Source of the DNA: Halobacteriovorax marinus
GTDB taxonomy: Bacteria > Bdellovibrionota > Bacteriovoracia > Bacteriovoracales > Bacteriovoracaceae
DNA length: 64,000 nt
NCBI GenBank assembly: GCA_002163155.1
Contig: MAAO01000006.1
Span: 1,178,001 to 1,242,000 of the forward strand
Direction of reading: 5' to 3'
Within the stretch, counting starts at the first letter, position 1. Every line of letters begins with the position of its first letter. Positions 18,455-27,610 of the stretch are shown piece by piece. A program made the position numbers and the translations under genes. The notes below the pieces were generated by a model that was not told where the DNA came from, made no database searches, and worked only from the letters and a program-made list of their open reading frames with translations.

Positions 18455-19030
18455 TTAATTGGAATCTAAGAGAAATTTTAGATCTTCTTGTAATTCTTGA
18501 TCAGTTAGCTCGGAATTGAGTGTGGCCTTCTTGATTCTTATCCGTTTTTTCGCCCTAGACTTTGCTAGCGAAAACGTTCTAAAACCTTGCTTAAAACTTG
18601 TGAGAACTTTTCTATTTTCTGTGTAATGAATTTCAAAGTGATCGCCATAGTAGGCCTTATCGTTATCTCTGATATTTATTAGAAGTCCGGGTTTCTTACC
18701 CTTATAGATGATATCTTTTTTAAATTGTATATTTCCCTTGATAAGACTTAAGAGTCTTATGCCATCTGTCTTTGTGACTCTAAGAACGACTTGCGTATTT
18801 GGTGCAAGATAAACAGTTCCTATGACCTCATCGTTAAAGTCAATTATTGCAATGCCTTTAGAGTCTGTTGTAATGATGGAGTTAGTGAAAACTCTAGTCT
18901 GTGTTTGAATTTTTATAGGTTTCTGACTCCCATGAAATCTAAAAACATTTCCACTGATCCTCGTCGCTGTGATTTTTGCTTGTGTCGTAAGAACTAGTAA
19001 GAATAGAAAAATTGAGAGTAATTTTTTCAG
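18455..19030 (-). CDS. FecR-like exported protein with a CTG start
   Basis: A 191-residue protein missed by standard start rules. The frame is open from 18455 back to a TAG only five codons before position 19030. It contains no ATG, GTG or TTG before or within the signal peptide, so CTG is the only reasonable start. That CTG overlaps the stop of the upstream gene (CTGA), suggesting coupled re-initiation. The product starts KKLLSIFLFLLVLTTQA, a clean signal peptide. A FecR-like beta segment follows (residues about 25-115: RISGNVFRF, IAIIDFNDE, VYLAPNTQVVLRV, SLIKGNIQF), then a basic region and an acidic end. No FecI-type sigma factor is adjacent. Lies in the same transcription direction as the PilZ-GAF-AAA gene. 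Confidence 0.78.
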   Translation of the reverse strand: MKKLLSIFLFLLVLTTQAKITATRISGNVFRFHGSQKPIKIQTQTRVFTNSIITTDSKGIAIIDFNDEVIGTVYLAPNTQVVLRVTKTDGIRLLSLIKGNIQFKKDIIYKGKKPGLLINIRDNDKAYYGDHFEIHYTENRKVLTSFKQGFRTFSLAKSRAKKRIRIKKATLNSELTDQELQEDLKFLLDSN

Positions 19031-20733
19031 GACGCTTTCTCTCTATCTAGAGCATTATTTATAAGGTTCATAATTTTAAATGGATGAATGCTCTTATCTG
19101 TGGCGCGAATTATCTTTTCAGAGATGGTTTTCGCTTTTTCTTCTTGCGTAATCTCTAGTTCGATTATAAGTGAATCTGGAGAATTGATCATAAAAGATTT
19201 TTTAATAAGTTTTTCTAATTGAGTAATATTCTCTGGCCAAGAATAGGCTTTTATAAACTCTATACTTTCATCAGAGAAAGATTTAAGAGCGAGGTTTCTT
19301 TTTTGACATTCAATTTTTACAAAATACCTAGCAATTGTGAGAATGTCTTCCTTTCTATTTCTTAGGGGTGTTAAGTGAAAAATTGATTTGGTAAACTTCC
19401 TAAAAAGTTCTTTATGAAATTTTCCACTATCGATTTGTAGTTTTAAATCTTCGTGTGAAGTTGTAATAAATTGGCAATGGTGAAATTGAGACCAATTGTA
19501 TATTTTTATTTGTTGGTCAGAGTTTAAATGATTTATATTTTTTAAAATAATTGAATAGTCTCTTGATAGAGGAGTAGAGATATCTAATAACTCTTCTATT
19601 TTTGTTTCATCTTTGCAGTCGAATACTTCGAAATCTGTATAGTTTGCAAGACTTTTTGCAAAGAAGGCCTTACCTAGACCATATTCACCAATAATATGAA
19701 TATTTGTTCTCCCATACTTCAACTTCTTCAATGTTGATCTAATGGCAGATGATTTTTGGTTACATCCAAAATAGATAAAACTATCTTCTAGCTCAGGATT
19801 AAGGTGAGCAATAGCTGTCGCTTTTGATTTAGGAACAAAGTGTATGAAGTTTTTCGAGATAACCATTGCGAGAAAATGTGCCATGGACTCTTCTGTTACA
19901 CTAAAGCCAGAGCCTTTTTTATTGTTAAATTGTAAAACACCAATTGATTTCTTTTCTTTATTAAAGAGGGGGAGACAGAGAGTATTGTATGTTTCAAATT
20001 CGTCTTCTGCTCTTTTCTTACCATCTTTAAAAAAAGTATTAATACTCTGTGAGGTTGTAAAGCACTTACCAATATCATTTTTAGAAAAACTACTTTCTTT
20101 TAAAAGTGAGTTTCCTGAATTTGTATAAATATTTTCAAGCCTATCGCTATCAATATTTATTTTCCACATTCTAACTTCTTCACATTGGAGAAGGTGCACA
20201 CACTCATTTATGAGGTCTTGAATTTCATTCTCTTCAAATTCTTTATATAAGACATTTAGTAAACTAAAGAGTTCAATTCCATCTCTAACGTTAATTTTTC
20301 TCGCTGAGAGGGCAGACTTAATAAGAAAATCTTTTAAGGACTTCCCTGAAAAACCTGAAATATAATCTGTAATAAAGTACTTTAATTCTGAATCTTCACT
20401 CTGGTCTATGAGTTCCACACCGTAGTTAAACTGTAGAGATTCTGCTTTCTCCGAGAAGGATCTTATGACAACACCTTCTACTTCAAGATCCCACCTGTTG
20501 AATATTTTCTTTGTATAGAGTTCTATTCTTACTTTTGAATTTACCGGGATTTGAAATTCGGATTTAAATGAAAGACTAAAAAGGTTGAAGTCAATAAGTT
20601 GAAGTTCCTTATTTACTATGACTCCTTTCTTTTTTCCATCGAGTATTTTTAGTTTTAGAAAGATTTTATCATCCGTTGCAACTTTTACTCTGAACGATCT
20701 ATAAAATTTAAAATTGGTGAGTCCTTTTTTCAT
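19027..20733 (-). CDS. PilZ-GAF-AAA protein with degraded sigma-54-activator ATPase
   Basis: 568 residues. Residues 1-130 resemble a PilZ domain (opening FYRSFRVKVATDD, with YGVELI later), the usual cyclic-di-GMP receptor. Residues 155-300 are GAF-like (GVLQFNNKKGSGFS). Residues 320-540 follow the AAA fold of bacterial enhancer-binding proteins (RNRKEDILTIARYF and YSWPENITQLEKLI). The Walker A loop is altered to GEYGLGKAFF, the Walker B region reads YSIILKNIN without the acidic pair, and the GAFTGA loop that contacts sigma-54 is absent. No helix-turn-helix follows. It is therefore unlikely to activate sigma-54 promoters. Divergent from its paralogue at 20822. Confidence 0.8.
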   Translation of the reverse strand: MKKGLTNFKFYRSFRVKVATDDKIFLKLKILDGKKKGVIVNKELQLIDFNLFSLSFKSEFQIPVNSKVRIELYTKKIFNRWDLEVEGVVIRSFSEKAESLQFNYGVELIDQSEDSELKYFITDYISGFSGKSLKDFLIKSALSARKINVRDGIELFSLLNVLYKEFEENEIQDLINECVHLLQCEEVRMWKINIDSDRLENIYTNSGNSLLKESSFSKNDIGKCFTTSQSINTFFKDGKKRAEDEFETYNTLCLPLFNKEKKSIGVLQFNNKKGSGFSVTEESMAHFLAMVISKNFIHFVPKSKATAIAHLNPELEDSFIYFGCNQKSSAIRSTLKKLKYGRTNIHIIGEYGLGKAFFAKSLANYTDFEVFDCKDETKIEELLDISTPLSRDYSIILKNINHLNSDQQIKIYNWSQFHHCQFITTSHEDLKLQIDSGKFHKELFRKFTKSIFHLTPLRNRKEDILTIARYFVKIECQKRNLALKSFSDESIEFIKAYSWPENITQLEKLIKKSFMINSPDSLIIELEITQEEKAKTISEKIIRATDKSIHPFKIMNLINNALDREKAS

Positions 20734-20821
20734 ATATTCCTATCGGTTAAATTGGAGATGAGTTTAAGGAAAATCTTTAAAGCTCCGACAAGTAGAGAGA
20801 GAACCTTTGGACTTATAAGTT

Positions 20822-22687
20822 ATGGATAATATTGTAAAATTAAAATCATACCGATCATTTAGAATCCCTGTGGAGCCTACTGATAAGATTTCTATGGTTA
20901 TTCTTAAGTCTGATGGTCAAGCATTAGATGATAAAGAAATAAAATGGGATATAACTAATGTTAGTTTGTCAGGTATTGCTTTTGAAAGTGGTATTGAAAT
21001 TACCTATGGAAGTATCTTAGAGTTAGAGCTTAGTTATAAGAGTTTTGTTTTTCAAGCTTCATCTAAGGTGACTAGGGCCCATCCCATTTTTAATGTTTTC
21101 GGTGAAGTTGAAAGTTATCAATATGGGATTGAATTTTTCACTGGAGACCAAGAGAGTGGGAGAGATTTTATTTCTCATTTTATTTCTAGCTTTAGTACTA
21201 AGAGATTAAAAAAACACTTAATAAATCTTCTGATTAATGAAAGTCGAATAAATACATTTACTGATGGGCAGAAATTATCTCTAAGCTTATCTCTTTTTAC
21301 TGACATGAAACAATTTAAAGGAATGGAAAGTTTTTTAAAAACGATCTTTCTGGAATGTTGTAGGTCTTGTAAATCAGATGTTGCTAATGTTTTTATTCTA
21401 AATGATAGTAGAGACTCTCTCTATAAACTTAACCTTGATGATCTTTCCAAAGAAAAAATATGTACCTTAAATGATCAAGCTATGATCAATGAACTTCTTA
21501 CCACTAAGAGATTTAAAACTGTTAAATCCATTGGGCATTTGAGCCTAGAAACATTTCCTACTGTTTCAGTAAATGAAAAAGGTGAAGAGTTTAGACATGC
21601 TTTGTTCTTTCCTCTAGAAGACTCTCAGGGAAAGACCTTTGGTTTCTTTGAATTTATTAACTTCGATGCGGATAAGAGTTATACAGAAGCAGATCTTTCT
21701 ACCATAGAGCTTTTTAGTAATATTTTTACTATGTGCTATGGCAATCTTGATAAAAGTGAATTCGTAAATTACTTAGATGATGGTATCAAATATAGGAATA
21801 GCTCTGAACTTATTGGTAAAAGTAAAAGCATTGATGTGGTACAAGAGTTCATCCAAGATCAAGGTGATCACGGAGAAAATGTTCTAATTGAAGGACGCCA
21901 TGGTGTTGGTAAAATTCATATTGCTAAAAATATTCACGATAATAGCGCCACTAATAAAATGGCGATTGGAACTATTCACTGCAATGAAATAGAGTCGAGT
22001 AGTGAGTTTACTTTATCTATATATGGAGACAGTGACCATGTAGGAAAACTAGAGCTGTATTCGGGGGGAACACTCATTTTACATGAGCCGTCTCTTCTGA
22101 AAAAAGAAGATCAAGAAACGCTTCTTAAAGCGTTAAAAGATAGAACAGATATTCGTGTCATAACGACTTCAACTTTTTCATTAGAAGAGATCTGTCAGGA
22201 AGGTTCATTTAATAGTGAACTCTACGAGGTTCTATCTAAGAATTATTTCTTTGTTCCTAATTTAATAGATAGAAAAGAAGATATTCCTTATTTGGTGAAT
22301 CACTTTTTAGATTTACTGTGTTTAAGTTATGGATTGCCTTCTAAGCGTATCTCATCCCATGTGATGGATATATTTACCAATTACAATTGGCCTGGAAATA
22401 TACAAGAATTAAGAACAACGATTGAGAGGTTAGTGAATTACTATCCCTATGTTCGTTTCTTGGATGAGTTGCCGCAAAAAGAATTTCCGATTATTGGAGA
22501 GTATCCAAGGCAAGCGGGAATCTATGATGATATCTTTAGTGATAATGAAGAAGTGATCAATCAGACCACTTTACTTGAAGAGCTCATAGTGAACTTCTGT
22601 AGTGCTAATAAGCTCACTAGGGAAGAATTTGATAGATTGTACCCATCAAATGAGAAAGAGTACTCAGAGGTAAAGAAAGCGTCCTAG
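20822..22687 (+). CDS. PilZ-GAF-AAA protein, divergent paralogue
   Basis: 621 residues with the same three-part design as the gene at 19027. A PilZ-like domain opens it (YRSFRIPVEPTDK, then NVSLSGIAFESG and YGIEFF). A GAF-like domain follows (about 170-305, FGFFEFINFD), then an enhancer-binding AAA core (about 330-560: GRHGVGKIHIAKNIH as Walker A, GGTLILHEPSLL in place of GGTLFLDE, RKEDIPYLVNHFL, YNWPGNIQELR). The acidic Walker B residue is His-Glu rather than Asp-Glu, and no GAFTGA loop is seen. The C-terminus lacks an obvious helix-turn-helix. The pair may bind each other, or act as cyclic-di-GMP-dependent adaptors. Its start shares an 88-base divergent promoter region with the paralogue. 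Confidence 0.82.
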   Translation: MDNIVKLKSYRSFRIPVEPTDKISMVILKSDGQALDDKEIKWDITNVSLSGIAFESGIEITYGSILELELSYKSFVFQASSKVTRAHPIFNVFGEVESYQYGIEFFTGDQESGRDFISHFISSFSTKRLKKHLINLLINESRINTFTDGQKLSLSLSLFTDMKQFKGMESFLKTIFLECCRSCKSDVANVFILNDSRDSLYKLNLDDLSKEKICTLNDQAMINELLTTKRFKTVKSIGHLSLETFPTVSVNEKGEEFRHALFFPLEDSQGKTFGFFEFINFDADKSYTEADLSTIELFSNIFTMCYGNLDKSEFVNYLDDGIKYRNSSELIGKSKSIDVVQEFIQDQGDHGENVLIEGRHGVGKIHIAKNIHDNSATNKMAIGTIHCNEIESSSEFTLSIYGDSDHVGKLELYSGGTLILHEPSLLKKEDQETLLKALKDRTDIRVITTSTFSLEEICQEGSFNSELYEVLSKNYFFVPNLIDRKEDIPYLVNHFLDLLCLSYGLPSKRISSHVMDIFTNYNWPGNIQELRTTIERLVNYYPYVRFLDELPQKEFPIIGEYPRQAGIYDDIFSDNEEVINQTTLLEELIVNFCSANKLTREEFDRLYPSNEKEYSEVKKAS

Positions 22688-22711
22688 TGCCTCAACAAGT
22701 GGACGCTCAAT
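22678..22711 (+). terminator. Possible terminator after the PilZ-GAF-AAA gene
   Basis: A 7-base-pair stem (AGCGTCC with GGACGCT) around a 16-base loop, overlapping the last codons of the gene and followed by CAATTTT. The loop is long and the T-run short, so it may be weak. Confidence 0.4.
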
Positions 22712-22848
22712 TTTAAAGATTTTCCTAAACATTTATCGCTAACTATCCGTTAATACATTAAATAACTATTTATATGCCAATAGTTTTAATTTTATTTCCA
22801 TCGTTTGAGACAATGGTCTGTAATGGAAACACAAGATTCGGATGAATT

Positions 22849-24693
22849 ATGAATATTAAAAAGTTTGTGACATTCCTAGTAAGTTACTGCCTGATCATGG
22901 TGCAAATGCCTGTTCTAGCAGAGGACAATACTGAACCTGTCGAGCCAGCTGCACATAGTTGTCCCGAAGGAAGAACATGGAATAAAAGTGCCGAGGCCTG
23001 TTTAAATCCAAGTGATCATTCCCGAGTTAATGAAAAACAAAAAATGTGTGACTCTAAGGCCGATGGTCCTGAGAAAGACGAATGTACTTCTATGGTTAAG
23101 TCTTTTGCTGCTGATCAAGTAGGAGAAGCAGGAGAGGGAATTACAGGTTCTGAAACAGGTATAAAAGCTGCAAGTGCTGTCTCATCTGTTGTGATTGCCT
23201 ATGCATCAGGCGGTATCAAAGCTGGTATAGGCCTTGTGCAAGCGGGTTGGAACTGGATGATTGGTGCTGAAGCTGCAGCAACAACAGAGAGTGTTTTTTG
23301 TTACTCTGCTATGTTGTCACTCGCAATATTTGTTATGAGTTTATTAAATTCTAGTAATTTAAAAAAACAAGTTAAGGAAACACTAAAAGTTGCCAACGCT
23401 GACCTTAAGAGATTAGTGGCCGAGAGTAAAAAAGGTGATGGCGTAAAATATGAAATGCAAATTAAGCTCATGCAGGCCTATAAGAAGTCTTTAGAGGGTG
23501 CTGAAGAAGCGGCGAAAATGAGAAAAGATGGTTATAAGCAAGAAATGACGATGCTTTCAATTGTCTTAGCTGCTGCCCTTATTGAAATGATGATTACACA
23601 AGCTGCAATCACTGCTGCTTTAGCAACAACTCCTGTAGGTACAGCTGCTTTAGTAATATTAGAACCAAGACTTGTATGTACCTATTGGACAGCTGGTGCT
23701 GCAGCTGTTTCTCTTGGTTTTACTACTGTTTTAGTGAAGCATGCTGCAAAAGCTGAAAGTAAATATGGAGATAATGCAGAAAAGATTGGTAAGGTTTTAA
23801 ATAAATATATGGCATTTTTCCAGAAAAGACATACCGATAGAACTTCTTTTCTTACTTCCATGGCGACAAGTAATCGTGGAGCAGGAGCTGTAACAAGTAT
23901 AAGTCCTAATGATGGAGATGCACAATCTTTTAAAAATACCAGCTTAACTGAAGGTGAGAAGAAGATGTGTAATAATTCTCCTAATGTTGGCTGTTGTAAT
24001 GACTCAGGAAAAACTTGTCCTAGTTTTAGTATTTCTATGGCACCTCCTGCAATTTCATCTGCTATTAATAAGGCCGATTTAAATGGTGCCTTTGAACGAG
24101 CAGATTCAAGACTACAAGGTAGTTTAAATGTTTCTGATCCTAATGTAAGTCTTGCCATTGATAAGGATTTAAGACGTGCTAGAGCATTTAAAAAACGTGT
24201 ACTTGATCAACTTATAGGAAAGCTTCCTGCTGGCAAAGCAGAGCTCTTTGATGAGAATAAACAATTTAAAGCATACTTAAAGAAAAATTTCGGTAATGAG
24301 AATTATCAATTTACTTCTGACTTTGGTGCGAATATGGCGCTAGGTGGAGATAAAGATAGGTTTAGAAAATTAATGAATGAAGGAGATACCCCAAAAGAGT
24401 TACAAGCAGATAAGAATAAACTTACAAATAGTTTAGCCAGTCTTTCAACAGTTGCAGTACCAAAATTTAAAATGCCAAAGGGAATGGACCTAGATCTTGA
24501 TGATGAAGATCTAGAAAGTGATAGCTCTCTTACTGGTGGCGATATGAATGGTGGTCTTGCTGCTGACGAAGAGTATGTGATTAATAAACCTGAAATCGTT
24601 AATAAGCCTGAAGTATCAATTTTTCAGGTGATTAGTAATCGATATAATGTTCTAAGAATTTCCAAGAGATTTGGAAAGAGAGTTAGGAAATAA
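22849..24693 (+). CDS. Exported or membrane protein, function unknown
   Basis: 614 residues beginning with a signal peptide that ends near MPVLA-EDN. A short cysteine-rich mature start (CPEGRTW, ACLNPS, CDSKADG, ECTSM) suggests periplasmic disulfides. Hydrophobic segments at about residues 105-130, 150-165, 230-265 and 278-297 indicate membrane insertion; a charged helical stretch lies between them (165-225). A second cysteine group (CNNSPNVGCCNDSGKTC) follows near residue 375. The end is acidic and then basic. No family is recognised. It stands alone between the PilZ-GAF-AAA gene and a strong bidirectional terminator. Confidence 0.8.
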   Translation: MNIKKFVTFLVSYCLIMVQMPVLAEDNTEPVEPAAHSCPEGRTWNKSAEACLNPSDHSRVNEKQKMCDSKADGPEKDECTSMVKSFAADQVGEAGEGITGSETGIKAASAVSSVVIAYASGGIKAGIGLVQAGWNWMIGAEAAATTESVFCYSAMLSLAIFVMSLLNSSNLKKQVKETLKVANADLKRLVAESKKGDGVKYEMQIKLMQAYKKSLEGAEEAAKMRKDGYKQEMTMLSIVLAAALIEMMITQAAITAALATTPVGTAALVILEPRLVCTYWTAGAAAVSLGFTTVLVKHAAKAESKYGDNAEKIGKVLNKYMAFFQKRHTDRTSFLTSMATSNRGAGAVTSISPNDGDAQSFKNTSLTEGEKKMCNNSPNVGCCNDSGKTCPSFSISMAPPAISSAINKADLNGAFERADSRLQGSLNVSDPNVSLAIDKDLRRARAFKKRVLDQLIGKLPAGKAELFDENKQFKAYLKKNFGNENYQFTSDFGANMALGGDKDRFRKLMNEGDTPKELQADKNKLTNSLASLSTVAVPKFKMPKGMDLDLDDEDLESDSSLTGGDMNGGLAADEEYVINKPEIVNKPEVSIFQVISNRYNVLRISKRFGKRVRK

Positions 24694-24722
24694 AAAAAGC
24701 CTCTTTCGAGGCTTTCTTTTTT
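24694..24722. terminator. Bidirectional intrinsic terminator
   Basis: An 8-base-pair stem (AAAGCCTC with GAGGCTTT) around TTTC, with a T-rich tract on the plus strand and a T7 tract on the minus strand. It can end both the exported-protein gene and trxB, which converge here. Confidence 0.88.
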
Positions 24723-24742
24723 TATACATTTAAATTTTTGTT

Positions 24743-25666
24743 TTAATCTTCTAAGAACTTTTCAGCTCTCATGGCCGCTTGACACCCACTACCGGCAGCA
24801 CTAATGGCCTGTCTGTAGTAACTATCTTGAACATCACCACAAGCAAAAACACCTGGAATATTTGTATCAGGATGTTGACCTTGAGTAATGATAAAACCAT
24901 GCTCATCAGTTGTAATTTGATCGTTTAAGAATCCAGTATTTGGTGTGTGACCAATTCCCATAAACAGACCAGTAGTTGCTCTTTCAGTAACTTCACCAGT
25001 CTTTAGGTTTTCAACTTTAATAGCCGTTACACCAGTTTGATCGTGAATGATTTCAGTTACAGCTGTATCCCAAACCATTTCAATTTTTTCGTTATTAAAA
25101 GCTCTTTCTTGCATTGGCTTAGAAGCTCTTAAAGTGTCACGTCTGTGAACAATATAAACTTTCTTTGCAAACTTAGTAAGGAAAGTGGCTTCTTCCATGG
25201 CCGTGTCTCCACCACCAACAATGTGAACAATTTGATCTCTGTAGAAGAAACCGTCACAAGTTGCACAGGCACTTACACCTTTTCCAATGAGTTCTTTCTC
25301 ATCTTTAAGACCTAAGTATTTTGCACTGGCACCAGTTGAAATAATAAGAGTTTCCGCTTCGAATTCATCTCCGTTTTCACAGACAACTTTGAAAGGTCTC
25401 TTAGATAGGTCAACACTAGTAACATGTGTTTGAAGGTATTCAGTTCCAAACCTTACAGTTTGTTTCTTCATATTTGCCATGAGCTCTGGGCCCATGATTC
25501 CCTCAGGAAAACCTGGGAAATTATCTACATCAGTAGTTGTTGTAAGTTGACCACCAGGCTCGTGTCCTTCAATTACTAAAGGAGCAAGGTCAGCTCTAGA
25601 AGCATAAAGGGCAGCTGTATAACCAGCAGGACCTGATCCAACTATTATAAGTTTTCTTTTTTCCAT
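24743..25666 (-). CDS. trxB: Thioredoxin reductase
   Basis: NADPH-dependent flavoprotein of 307 residues that reduces thioredoxin in the cytoplasm. The FAD-binding motif GSGPAG is at residues 10-15, the redox pair Cys134-Ala-Thr-Cys137 lies in CATCDGFF, and the NADPH loop GGGDTAMEEA and the C-terminal FACGDVQD motif are present. The ATG directly follows the stop codon of the small upstream gene (TAAATG), so translation is probably coupled. It ends at a bidirectional hairpin terminator. Confidence 0.97.
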   Translation of the reverse strand: MEKRKLIIVGSGPAGYTAALYASRADLAPLVIEGHEPGGQLTTTTDVDNFPGFPEGIMGPELMANMKKQTVRFGTEYLQTHVTSVDLSKRPFKVVCENGDEFEAETLIISTGASAKYLGLKDEKELIGKGVSACATCDGFFYRDQIVHIVGGGDTAMEEATFLTKFAKKVYIVHRRDTLRASKPMQERAFNNEKIEMVWDTAVTEIIHDQTGVTAIKVENLKTGEVTERATTGLFMGIGHTPNTGFLNDQITTDEHGFIITQGQHPDTNIPGVFACGDVQDSYYRQAISAAGSGCQAAMRAEKFLED

Positions 25667-25852
25667 TTATTCTTCTTCCTCAAGAGCTTTTGTAATGTGT
25701 TCTGGTCTGTCATCATTTTCTGGATGTAACTCATAGTAAGCAGTCACAGAAATTAAATCTTCTGGGTTTTTTGCTTTCTTAGTTGTTTTATAAGTTTCAC
25801 CTGTTAGAGAACAGTCATAACGAAAAATTTCTTTCTTTTGCTTTCTGGCCAC
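25667..25852 (-). CDS. Small conserved-looking protein upstream of trxB
   Basis: 61 residues, basic at the N-terminus (MARKQKKEIFRYDC) and acidic at the end. The stretch YKTTKKAKNPEDL is faintly reminiscent of ribosomal protein L33, but the zinc-binding CxxC pairs of L33 are missing and only one cysteine exists, so I do not assign that name. Coding is supported by the tight junction with trxB (TAAATG). A role linked to redox or translation would be speculation. Confidence 0.75.
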   Translation of the reverse strand: MARKQKKEIFRYDCSLTGETYKTTKKAKNPEDLISVTAYYELHPENDDRPEHITKALEEEE

Positions 25853-26033
25853 TTTGCACTTCCTTAAATTGTATATTCAAACTGTTATAGGACAATATAG
25901 CCTTTTTATCAAGTGATTATGCCATGTGTAATGTAGTAAAATAGGTTAATTTTGCCAAAGTTTGAGTAATTTAGCCAAGGCGTGTTAAAATTCATAAGTA
26001 ATTAATCTTAAAAAGGAATTTGGGATATCGCTG

Positions 26034-27602
26034 ATGAAGTATGAACTTTTTATTAAAAAGCTCATAGTGTTTCTTTTATTCAATAGTTGTGTGTATTCAC
26101 AGTCTTTTGAAGGAATTGAAATTATCTTATCGAGTTCATCAGGCAAAAGTGTGGTTTTGAGCCGAGGTCGACTCCATGGGTTAAAAGAGGGCGATAGGGC
26201 CAGCTTCTTAGTCCAAAGTGGAGATATCGGTTATCCAACTCTTGAAAAAGTTGCCGAAGGTGAAGTTGTTAGGGCCCTCGACAATCAATCTTATTGGTTT
26301 CTTAGAAAAGTCTACAATCCTGGTCGAATCAGAAAAGCACAAAAATTGACTATGCAGTTGCGTTCAAAACAATTGAAGGGTCAAAGGCAATTCAAGGTTT
26401 TAAATAGAAAGAGAATTTACACAAGAGGCTCTAATAATCAAGAAATCGATTTTGAAAATGAAGTTGGTGTTCCCTCTCATTTAGTAGTTGAAGACGACAA
26501 ATATGTACATTCTAAACAAATCATTTCTACAAAAATACCCAAAGATCATGACATCGAAATTCACGAATTCAATACTTGGTCTAAGAGAAATGGTCTGACT
26601 AAAGTTGACGATTTTATGAGATCTTTTGAAAGAAAGTTTGTAGATGAAAATTTCAAAGAGAAAGATGCTGTCAGTAAGAAAGAAGTCGAACAAATTAGAA
26701 ATACAATATACCGTGCTCAGTTAGACGGGTTTATCGCTAAGGTTAATAATTTAAAATACGGTCTAAGAGGTCTTTATCACGATCAAAGAAAAGATGTTGA
26801 TATTAGATCCCTTAAAGCTAGAAATGATATCTTAAATGTTTACGATGAAGCACGAGCTGAAAAAAAGAGAAAGAGAATCTTAGGAGTTTCCACTTCAAAG
26901 AAGTTTGATCGTGATGGTAAACTTTGGTCAAGTGATTTTACAGATGAAAGTCTTAGAAATTATATGATTCAAAGTGGAATCGAAGAAGAAGAAATGAGAC
27001 AGTATAAGAGTCTTACGCAAAAAACTGGTAATGAAGTTTCTTTTCGTATTTCTTCCGCCTTGGTGGGACATTCTACAGGTGAAGATACAAATCATCAAAA
27101 TAAGGGATACTCAATTGCAATTGCCTATGAGTACCATTTGATGAGAACAAGTATGGCCCTATCAAATTTATCCTTAGAAGTTTTTGGTCAGCAGAGTGTT
27201 GAGAACATCGATCTCGGTGGGATAAATGGTCGTTTTACTTCAGGCTCTTTTGGAGCACAACTCTTATATTACTTTTACAATAATCCTGCCATCATTAGTC
27301 AGTGGGCCTGGTATGGTGGACTTGGTTTAAGAAGAGGAAGTGCTGATGTAACTTCCATTGAACTTAGTAATCCATATGAATTTCAAGTAACAGGTTTACC
27401 TATTTGGTCGATTGGAACTAAGTATAGGTTTAGATCAGGTGATTCGTTTGAGGACGATATTCCTGTTGGGGCTGGATTTAATATTCGCCTTTCTGGTGAA
27501 AGAATGAACCTCACTTCTGTCTCAACTAATAACGATAATATTGACACAAATATAGTCATTAATGATATCAAGCTGACCGTTGGGTTAAGCGTATATTTTT
27601 AA
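26034..27602 (+). CDS. Exported protein with a probable C-terminal outer-membrane barrel
   Basis: 522 residues with a signal peptide (LIVFLLFNSCVYS-QSF). The N-terminal 85 mature residues form a small beta domain (VVLSRGRLHGLKEGDRASFLV). A basic, charged helical middle follows (about 100-320). The last 190 residues alternate hydrophobic and polar positions and end in VGLSVYF. A C-terminal aromatic residue is the usual signal of outer-membrane barrels inserted by the BAM complex. It is followed after 8 bases by a shorter protein of the same design, so the two are likely co-transcribed paralogues. Function unknown. Confidence 0.8.
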   Translation: MKYELFIKKLIVFLLFNSCVYSQSFEGIEIILSSSSGKSVVLSRGRLHGLKEGDRASFLVQSGDIGYPTLEKVAEGEVVRALDNQSYWFLRKVYNPGRIRKAQKLTMQLRSKQLKGQRQFKVLNRKRIYTRGSNNQEIDFENEVGVPSHLVVEDDKYVHSKQIISTKIPKDHDIEIHEFNTWSKRNGLTKVDDFMRSFERKFVDENFKEKDAVSKKEVEQIRNTIYRAQLDGFIAKVNNLKYGLRGLYHDQRKDVDIRSLKARNDILNVYDEARAEKKRKRILGVSTSKKFDRDGKLWSSDFTDESLRNYMIQSGIEEEEMRQYKSLTQKTGNEVSFRISSALVGHSTGEDTNHQNKGYSIAIAYEYHLMRTSMALSNLSLEVFGQQSVENIDLGGINGRFTSGSFGAQLLYYFYNNPAIISQWAWYGGLGLRRGSADVTSIELSNPYEFQVTGLPIWSIGTKYRFRSGDSFEDDIPVGAGFNIRLSGERMNLTSVSTNNDNIDTNIVINDIKLTVGLSVYF

Positions 27603-27610
27603 GGAATTTT

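Noticed and set aside
25667-25852. Ribosomal protein L33
   Set aside because: The resemblance is limited to a short Lys/Thr stretch, and the zinc-binding cysteines are absent.
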